A stretch of 11,240 nt of DNA. Origin: Candidatus Sulfopaludibacter sp. SbA3 (GTDB lineage: Bacteria > Acidobacteriota > Terriglobia > Bryobacterales > Bryobacteraceae). Of this stretch, positions 7,186 to 11,240 are shown piece after piece. The stretch covers positions 1 to 11,240 of the forward strand of contig CAMDKT010000136.1 of assembly GCA_945900935.1 (NCBI GenBank), written 5' to 3'. The notes below the pieces were generated by a model. It was not told where the DNA came from, made no database searches, and was given only the letters and a program-made list of their open reading frames with translations. The number at the start of each line of letters is the position of its first letter. The stretch's first letter is position 1. The position numbers and the translations under genes are program-made.

Positions 7186-7209
7186 GCCGGAATTCCGGCC
7201 ACTTTTTTT
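7186..7209 (+). terminator. Terminator-like hairpin after the two-component operon
   Basis: GCCGGAATTCCGGC (7186-7199) is a perfect 14-base palindrome that can form a 5-bp GC stem with an AATT loop, followed three bases later by seven T residues (7203-7209). This matches a compact intrinsic terminator for the kinase/regulator operon, although it lies about 117 bases after the regulator's stop codon and the stem is short. It also lies upstream of the TIM-barrel gene. Confidence 0.5.
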
Positions 7210-7280
7210 GCAAGGCAGAAGCCTGGACCGGGCGGTGAAAAGAGAGCTGGGCTATCATCGAACAGAGGTACTTGAATCCC

Positions 7281-8162
7281 ATGACGCGCAGATCCGTAAT
7301 TACCGCTGCTTCCTCCGCCTTTGCCGCCGCCAGTCAGGCCGCCGCCCAACGGTTGCCTATTAAAAAAGGCGTCCTGACGTCCATGCTTCCAAAGGAGCTG
7401 ACATGGAAAGACAGGTTCCAGTTGGCCAAAGACGTCGGGTTTGATGCGGTGGAAGGGCAGACCGAGGAAGACGCCGCGGTCGAGGCGGACATGCGGAAGG
7501 CTTCCGAGACAACGGGCTTGCCGATTCATTCCGTCATGAACATGCTGCACTGGCAGTTTCCGTTGTCGTCGTCCGACCCGGCGGCCGTGGAGAAGAGCAT
7601 GAAGGGCATGGAGACGAGCATCCGCAATGCGGTGGCTTGGGGCGGTACGACGGTACTGTTGGTTCCCGGTGTCGTGAATCCGCTGACGCGCTACGAAGAC
7701 GCGTATAAGCGATCGCAAACACAGATCCGGAAGCTGATTCCGCTGGCGGAGAAGAACAAGATCATCATCGCCGTCGAGAACGTTTGGAATAAATTCCTGC
7801 TTTCCCCGATGGAATTTGCGGCCTATGTCGATTCGTTTCAGAGCCCCTGGGTGAAAGCGTATTTCGACGTCGGGAATATTTTGCTTTACGGATATCCGCA
7901 AGATTGGATTCGCACGCTGGGGAAAGAACGGATTGCCAAGGTCCACTTGAAAGACTTTCACAATCGGCGGAACCAGGTTGTTCGAGCGAATGTGCCGGAA
8001 TTTGTGAACTTGCGGGATGGTGACCTGGATTGGAAGGAAGTTCATAAGGCCTTTGCCGATATTGGGTATCGGGGCTATGCGACCGTGGAGTTGCGGGGCG
8101 GGGACGAGAAGTATCTTCGCGACGTGAGCGCGCGTGTGGATAAAATCCTCAACGGGGAGTAA
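7281..8162 (+). CDS. Tat-signal sugar phosphate isomerase/epimerase-like TIM-barrel protein
   Basis: Xylose-isomerase-like (AP endonuclease 2 superfamily) TIM-barrel protein of 293 residues. The N-terminus TRRSVITAASSAFAAASQ followed by AAAQ resembles a twin-arginine signal with an Ala-rich core and an A-x-A-like cleavage site, so folded export is likely. Putative divalent-metal and catalytic residues are visible where this superfamily has them: E166 in IIIAVENVW, D196 in AYFDVGN, H222 in KVHLKDF and E270 in ATVELRGG. The sequence resembles hydroxypyruvate isomerase/hexulose-phosphate epimerase-like members, but the substrate cannot be read from sequence. ATG 7281 is preferred over TTG 7272 because AGAGG (7264-7268) is only three bases from the latter, while 12 bases separate it from the ATG. 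It heads a cluster with a PfpI protein and a second TIM barrel. Confidence 0.88.
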   Translation: MTRRSVITAASSAFAAASQAAAQRLPIKKGVLTSMLPKELTWKDRFQLAKDVGFDAVEGQTEEDAAVEADMRKASETTGLPIHSVMNMLHWQFPLSSSDPAAVEKSMKGMETSIRNAVAWGGTTVLLVPGVVNPLTRYEDAYKRSQTQIRKLIPLAEKNKIIIAVENVWNKFLLSPMEFAAYVDSFQSPWVKAYFDVGNILLYGYPQDWIRTLGKERIAKVHLKDFHNRRNQVVRANVPEFVNLRDGDLDWKEVHKAFADIGYRGYATVELRGGDEKYLRDVSARVDKILNGE

Positions 8163-8222
8163 TCGCCGCGTACGGAGCCCGGAATGTGAAAAAATACGTT
8201 TGGCCCCCGCGCCGTCCGCTCC

Positions 8223-8786
8223 ATGAAACCTAAAATTCTCATCCCCATCGGCGACGCCGCCGAAGCCCTCGATACCGTCTATCCCATTTGGCGCGTCATA
8301 GAAGAAGGGTGGGACGCCGTCGTAGCCGGCCCTGAAAAGCGCGTCTACCACTTGGTGATGCACGAAATCCCGCCCGGCTGGGACATCACCAGGGAGTCCC
8401 CCAGCTACCACTGGGCAGCCGACATCGCCCTCCGCGATGTTAATCCCGAGGAGTACGCCGGCCTGTTCCTAACCGGCGGCCGCGCCCCCGAATATACGCG
8501 CTACGATCCCGACCTCATGCGCTGCACTCGTCACTTTTTCGAGGCGCAAAAACCCGTCGCCGTCGTCTGCCACGGCGCCGAAATTGTCGCTACTGCCGAT
8601 GTCATCCGCGGCCGACGCCTCGCTACCGTCGCCAAGTGCCGATTCGATGTCGAAATCTGCGGCGGAACCTATGTCAATGAGCGTTGCGTCCGGGATGGCA
8701 ACATGGTCTCCGGCCGCACGTGGCACGATAACCCCTATTTCGTTGGAGAATGGATCCGCATGTTGAAGGAATCGCTAGCCAAGTGA
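8223..8786 (+). CDS. DJ-1/PfpI family protein (class I glutamine amidotransferase-like)
   Basis: Protein of 187 residues with the DJ-1/PfpI flavodoxin-like fold. The family includes deglycases/glyoxalases, proteases, chaperones and isonitrile hydratases. The nucleophile elbow is plain: KPVAVVCHGAEI with C116 followed by H117. The preceding strand ends in LFLTGGRAPEY (81-91), and an acidic pair E27/E28 lies in the N-terminal helix where the family has its activating glutamate. No signal peptide is seen, so it should act in the cytoplasm, unlike the Tat-type gene before it. The ATG at 8223 lacks a clear Shine-Dalgarno sequence. The stop codon overlaps the GTG start of the next gene (GTGA), indicating coupled translation. 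The real substrate is unknown; carbonyl or sugar-derivative chemistry is plausible from the neighbours. Confidence 0.9.
   Translation: MKPKILIPIGDAAEALDTVYPIWRVIEEGWDAVVAGPEKRVYHLVMHEIPPGWDITRESPSYHWAADIALRDVNPEEYAGLFLTGGRAPEYTRYDPDLMRCTRHFFEAQKPVAVVCHGAEIVATADVIRGRRLATVAKCRFDVEICGGTYVNERCVRDGNMVSGRTWHDNPYFVGEWIRMLKESLAK
8766..8770 (+). promoter_or_regulatory. Ribosome binding site for the coupled GTG start
   Basis: AAGGA inside the end of the PfpI gene, 12 bases before the GTG at 8783. With the GTGA overlap it favours this start over the ATG at 8750, which would place the site inside the gene. Confidence 0.45.
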
Positions 8787-9598
8787 TTACCCGCCGCGCT
8801 ATTCTCGCCGCCCTCGCCGCGCAGCCAAACTGGCCCTTCGCGTTCAGTTTCAAGGGCTACCCCAACTGGCCATTGGAGAGGGCGTTCGCACTAACGGCCC
8901 AACTCGGCTACACCGGCGTCGAACTCTTCGAGCCGGCGAAGCTCAACCCTAAAAAAGTCCGTGAATTATCCAGGAAACACAAACTCCCCATAATCAGCAT
9001 CATGGAGGACCTCAAACTCACCGGCGACGAAGCCAAAAACCTCCAACAACTGGAATCGAGCCTCAAACTCGCCAAAGAAATCGGGCACCCGATCATCGAA
9101 ACCGTCGTCGGCGCCAAGCCCGAGGACTGGCCCGCCATCCGCCCCCAGTTCCTCGCCCGGCTAAAACCCTGGGCCCAACTCGCCGAAAAATACAAAACCG
9201 CCGTCGCCATCAAAGCCCACATCGGCTCCGCCCTCCACCTCCCCGAACAAGCCGCCGGTCTCTGCAAGGAAATCAACTCCAACTACCTCAAAATCAACTA
9301 CGACTACAGCCATTTTCAACTCCAAAAACTCTCTCTCGAACAAACTTTCAAAACGGCCCTCTCCCACGTTGCCATGATCCACATCAAGGACTCTACCGGC
9401 GCCCCGCCCAGCCACCGTTTCGTCCTTCCCGGCGAGGGGACAATCGACTACACGCGGTACGCCGCCCTCCTCCGCGAACTCAGATACACTGGCCCTATCG
9501 TCGTCGAAGTGTCCACCCACGTCCTGCAACAACGCAACTACAATCCCGAAACCGCGGCCCGCTTTGTCGCCGGAACCGTACTTCCGAAATTCAGATGA
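8783..9598 (+). CDS. Second xylose-isomerase-like TIM-barrel protein, coupled to PfpI
   Basis: Protein of 271 residues from the same broad superfamily as the gene at 7281 but clearly diverged. It shows GYTGVELFEP, IIETVVGAKPEDWP (E106), KINYDYSHFQ (D174), VAMIHIKDS (H200), LPGEGTIDYTRYAALLREL and PIVVEVSTHV (E242). The position where the other paralogue has a metal-binding Glu (AVENVW) here reads AVAIKAHIGS with K144. GTG 8783 is chosen because it overlaps the preceding stop as GTGA, has AAGGA 12 bases upstream (8766-8770), and yields a twin-arginine-like start ITRRAILAALAAQ. The signal-like stretch is unusually short, so export is uncertain. The alternative ATG at 8750 would overlap the PfpI gene by 37 bases. 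Third codon positions are very C-rich. Confidence 0.87.
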   Translation: MITRRAILAALAAQPNWPFAFSFKGYPNWPLERAFALTAQLGYTGVELFEPAKLNPKKVRELSRKHKLPIISIMEDLKLTGDEAKNLQQLESSLKLAKEIGHPIIETVVGAKPEDWPAIRPQFLARLKPWAQLAEKYKTAVAIKAHIGSALHLPEQAAGLCKEINSNYLKINYDYSHFQLQKLSLEQTFKTALSHVAMIHIKDSTGAPPSHRFVLPGEGTIDYTRYAALLRELRYTGPIVVEVSTHVLQQRNYNPETAARFVAGTVLPKFR

Positions 9599-9764
9599 TG
9601 GGTCGCCACGGCCCAAGCCAGTACCCCGGAGCCAGCGATTTTCTTAATCCTCCTCCCAGCAAACACCTTACATCCACCCATTACGATAGTTACAAATTGG
9701 ACCGCCTCCTTAAAATAGCTGCAACCATTTCGACAAAACATCGTCTATACTGATAGTGAACAGT
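9599..9764. other. Spacer before the 122-residue gene
   Basis: This 166-base spacer is less C-rich than the flanking genes. It holds the promoter-like and dyad elements near 9746-9766. No convincing terminator follows the TIM-barrel gene: there is no GC-rich hairpin with a T run. No small gene is supported on either strand. Confidence 0.4.
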
Positions 9765-9766
9765 AT
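9746..9766 (+). promoter_or_regulatory. TATACT -10 candidate with a dyad overlapping the start codon
   Basis: TATACT (9746-9751) resembles a -10 box. ATACTG (9747-9752) and CAGTAT (9761-9766) form a perfect 6-bp inverted repeat with an eight-base centre, covering the -10 and the first two bases of the ATG at 9765. A start point near 9758 would give a nearly leaderless mRNA, consistent with the absence of a Shine-Dalgarno sequence. The layout is what an autoregulatory operator would look like. No good -35 is visible. Confidence 0.4.
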
Positions 9767-10133
9767 GGCCAATTCCGGCATCTTCGGACGAAACGCGGTG
9801 CCCAACAGTGCGATCATTAGCGGCTTCCATCTCCCTCTCGACGCCGACGGCGGCATCGATCTCCTCCAGATCAAGCCCGGAACCATTCTCGAAGTCCAGA
9901 CGAAAAACAACACTTACACTGTAATTCCTCAGGCTTCCGGCGAGATGTTGCTCTGGGGCCACCCGGAATACTGCCCCGAACCCACGCTTATCACCGGCCT
10001 CGGCTCCGCCTATGTTACAGGGCTATTTCGCGAAGGCTACCTCGGCACGGGCATGCGCTTAAGCTTCCCTAGCGGCGGTCGCCGCGTCAGCACTTCCCGC
10101 ATCGTCGACATCAAGCTGAAGCAGAAGAATTAG
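9765..10133 (+). CDS. Conserved-looking hypothetical protein
   Basis: Protein of 122 residues that I cannot assign to a named family. It is probably mostly beta: short strands with turns, for example GFHLPLDADGGIDLLQIKPG, TILEVQTKNNTYTVIP and EMLLWGHPEYCPEP, then a Gly-rich GLGSAYVTGLFREGYLGTGM and a basic end. There is no signal peptide, membrane segment or cofactor motif; two histidines (one in GHPEYCPEP) and a single cysteine are present. The pattern PGTILEVQT...Y.V..L...GHPE.CPEP resembles small unknown proteins I associate with Acidobacteria. ATG 9765 is preferred over GTG 9756, but neither has a Shine-Dalgarno sequence, and a -10-like TATACT lies so close that a leaderless transcript is possible. 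Even codon usage and a clean frame make it a credible real gene. Confidence 0.75.
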   Translation: MANSGIFGRNAVPNSAIISGFHLPLDADGGIDLLQIKPGTILEVQTKNNTYTVIPQASGEMLLWGHPEYCPEPTLITGLGSAYVTGLFREGYLGTGMRLSFPSGGRRVSTSRIVDIKLKQKN

Positions 10134-10158
10134 CCATTCTGCCCGGTCGCGAATAGAC

Positions 10159-10184
10159 TTGCGGTAACCGAAAGGACACCGCAA
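10159..10184 (+). promoter_or_regulatory. Hairpin displaying the GYD gene ribosome binding site
   Basis: TTGCGGT (10159-10165) and ACCGCAA (10178-10184) are perfect 7-bp complementary arms around a 12-base loop that contains AAAGGA (10171-10176), the Shine-Dalgarno sequence of the GYD gene. The last arm base is the A of its ATG. In RNA this would expose the ribosome site in a loop while pairing the region just before the start codon, a possible translational switch or protein/RNA-binding site. Confidence 0.4.
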
Positions 10185-10504
10185 TGCCGAAATATCTCAT
10201 CCAGGCAGCCTATACCGCCGAGGGACTTAAAGGCCTCGCGAAAGACAAAGCTTCCGGTCGTAAAGCCGCCGTCCATGCCGCAATGAAGGCCGTTAAGGGC
10301 AAAATCGACAGCATGTATTTCTCCTTCGGAGCCGATGACGTGTTCCTCGTCGTTGATGCGCCGGACAACATTGCGGTCGCGTCGCTCTCCTTAACCGCGG
10401 GTGCCACAGGCCTAGTCAATATCCGCGTCACTGCGCTTCTGACCGTCGAAGAGATCGACCAGGCGCTCGCTCTTCCCATCAAATACCGCGCGCCCGGCGC
10501 TTGA
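10184..10504 (+). CDS. GYD-domain protein
   Basis: Small protein of 106 residues matching the GYD family (named for a conserved Gly-Tyr-Asp motif), a ferredoxin-like-fold family of unknown biochemical role. Typical features are the N-terminus PKYLIQAAYTAEGLKGLAKD, AVHAAMKAVKGKIDSMYFSFG, the following ADDVFLVVDAPDN where the eponymous motif is degenerate (GADD in place of G-x-YD), then AVASLSLTAGATGLVNIRVTA and LLTVEEIDQAL, ending in the family-like YRAPGA. It covers essentially the whole domain with no fusion or signal peptide, so a cytoplasmic stand-alone protein. AAAGGA seven bases before the ATG strongly supports the start. It follows the 122-residue gene by 50 bases in the same direction and may be cotranscribed. 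Confidence 0.88.
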   Translation: MPKYLIQAAYTAEGLKGLAKDKASGRKAAVHAAMKAVKGKIDSMYFSFGADDVFLVVDAPDNIAVASLSLTAGATGLVNIRVTALLTVEEIDQALALPIKYRAPGA

Positions 10505-10703
10505 TCCGGAAAATTAGCCGCAACGTCCCTCCGCCGTCAGCGTCCATAGTCCGGCACCGCCGCCCCTCTCCCATCGGTAATCCGGCCACTTGCCCAAACC
10601 ACCCGCCCAATTATTTTCATGTTCGCTTAAACACCCCCGTAACATCCGTTTGCTAAAATCGAAGACAAGTCCTCCCCACCACGCTAAGGTTGGTACACGC
10701 ACA
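10505..10703. other. Promoter region of the TonB-receptor-like gene
   Basis: This 199-base spacer contains no credible gene. It is pyrimidine-rich on the + strand up to about 10650, then carries the extended -10-like element at 10651-10659. No hairpin with a T tract is seen after the GYD gene. Confidence 0.4.
10651..10659 (+). promoter_or_regulatory. Extended -10 candidate for the TonB-receptor-like gene
   Basis: TGCTAAAAT matches the extended -10 pattern TG-n-TAnAAT. A start point near 10666 would leave a leader of about 38 bases containing AAGG at 10686-10689, 14 bases before the ATG at 10704. No recognisable -35 is present at the expected distance, which is usual for extended -10 promoters. 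Confidence 0.4.
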
Positions 10704-11240
10704 ATGAAAAACAGAACTCTCTACGTAGCCTTGCTGCTCCTCTGCCTGCCCGCCGGCCTTTTCGCCCAGGCTGTTGCCGGTTTCGGCGGCATCTCCGGCG
10801 TCGTCCGTGACGCTTCCGGTGCCGTCGTCCCTTCCGCGAATGTCATCGTTGAGAACTCCTCCAAAGGCATTCGCCGCACCCTCACCACTAACGACTCCGG
10901 CGTCTTCGCCGCCCCCGCCCTCGTTCCCGCCTCCGGCTATGCTGTCCGTGTCAACAAGTCCGGATTCCAGGGGTTTGAAGCCAAGAACATCGAAATCCTC
11001 GTCGGCCAGAACGTCAGCCTGAACGTGCCGCTGGCCATTGCCGGCGCCGCCACGCAAATCGAAATTAATGACACGATTCCAATTGTCGAACAAACCAAAA
11101 CCGGCATTTCCCAGGTCGTAAATTCCAAGCAAATTCAGGATCTCCCCATCAACGGCCGCCGGGTGGATGCCTTCGCCCTCCTCACCCCCGCCGTCGTCTC
11201 CGATGGCACATTCGGCCTCATCAGCTTTCGCGGCATCGCC
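10704..11240 (+). CDS. TonB-dependent receptor-like protein (Oar-type), 5' part
   Basis: First 179 residues of an outer-membrane protein cut by the window edge; full-length family members often exceed 1000 residues. A Sec signal peptide is clear: basic MKNR, hydrophobic core LYVALLLLCLPAGLF, cleavage near AQA (about residue 22). Next is a carboxypeptidase-regulatory-like beta-sandwich (about 28-112): GISGVVRDASGAVVPSANV, TNDSGVFAAPALVPASGY, then VRVNKSGFQGF. From about 117 a TonB plug begins (TQIEINDTIPIVEQTKTGIS, IQDLPINGR at 144-152, ending FRGIA). The DLP-x-NGR signature is typical of Acidobacteriota 'carboxypeptidase regulatory-like' receptors thought to bind or import large substrates. 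Codons are strongly C-ending. The real function and substrate cannot be inferred from this part. Confidence 0.93.
   Translation, partial: MKNRTLYVALLLLCLPAGLFAQAVAGFGGISGVVRDASGAVVPSANVIVENSSKGIRRTLTTNDSGVFAAPALVPASGYAVRVNKSGFQGFEAKNIEILVGQNVSLNVPLAIAGAATQIEINDTIPIVEQTKTGISQVVNSKQIQDLPINGRRVDAFALLTPAVVSDGTFGLISFRGIA

Noticed and set aside
7047..8411. A 454-codon open frame on the minus strand
   Set aside because: It lies opposite the TIM-barrel gene and the start of the PfpI gene, whose families are clear. Its translation is low-quality (many His/Arg/Gly) with no recognisable domain. It is open because G-rich third codon positions on the + strand remove stop codons opposite.
157..9703. Shared 11-mer CAAATTGGACC at 157-167 and 9693-9703, both in spacers
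   Set aside because: Several 11-base matches are expected by chance in a window of this size, and the flanks do not match.
9746..9766. LexA (SOS) box at the 122-residue gene
   Set aside because: The CTG and CAG halves are eight bases apart instead of the ten in the enterobacterial consensus, so I describe it only as a dyad.

Overview
The window reads as a piece of an Acidobacteriota chromosome, most like the Bryobacter/Solibacter group. This is inferred from gene families, not from a search. The clearest pointer is the truncated gene at the right edge: a secreted protein with a carboxypeptidase-regulatory-like domain followed by a TonB plug carrying the 'DLPINGR' signature, a type that is strongly expanded in that phylum. 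The FliA/WhiG-type sigma factor, soluble GAF histidine kinase with NarL-type regulator, Tat-type xylose-isomerase-like TIM barrels and a GYD protein all fit. No mobile element, CRISPR array, rRNA or tRNA is visible.

Layout. (1) 1-86: the probable last codons of an upstream gene, then a 552-base gene-poor leader (87-638) with a small hairpin. (2) 639-1484 (+): a sigma-28-family sigma factor. (3) 2574-1642 (-): ribH-nusB, a classical two-gene operon (lumazine synthase and antitermination factor NusB), convergent with the sigma gene. (4) 2648-4462 (+): lepA (EF4), divergent from ribH. The 73-base spacer holds a perfect 10-bp inverted repeat that supplies an extended -10-like sequence on each strand and runs into the lepA start codon. 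(5) 4520-6331 and 6404-7069 (+): a cytoplasmic sensor histidine kinase and its LuxR/NarL response regulator, a two-component operon followed by a terminator-like hairpin. The kinase has an unusual 26-residue in-frame insertion in its last ATP-binding glycine box. (6) 7281-9598 (+): TIM-barrel protein, DJ-1/PfpI protein, second TIM-barrel protein. The last two are coupled by a GTGA stop/start overlap, and the first and third begin with twin-arginine sequences, suggesting a small carbohydrate or carbonyl-modifying cassette. (7) 9765-10133 (+): a conserved-looking unknown protein of 122 residues. (8) 10184-10504 (+): a GYD-domain protein. (9) 10704 to the edge (+): the TonB-receptor-like protein.

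The left half is mostly housekeeping and regulation. The right half is accessory. I do not see an obvious new defence or mobile system. The most unusual signals are regulatory and structural: inverted repeats overlapping the start codons of three genes (lepA, the 122-residue protein, the GYD gene), the insertion in the kinase ATP lid/G3 region, an abrupt switch from G-rich to C-rich third codon positions inside the TIM-barrel/PfpI cluster, and the Tat-TIM/PfpI/TIM cassette itself.
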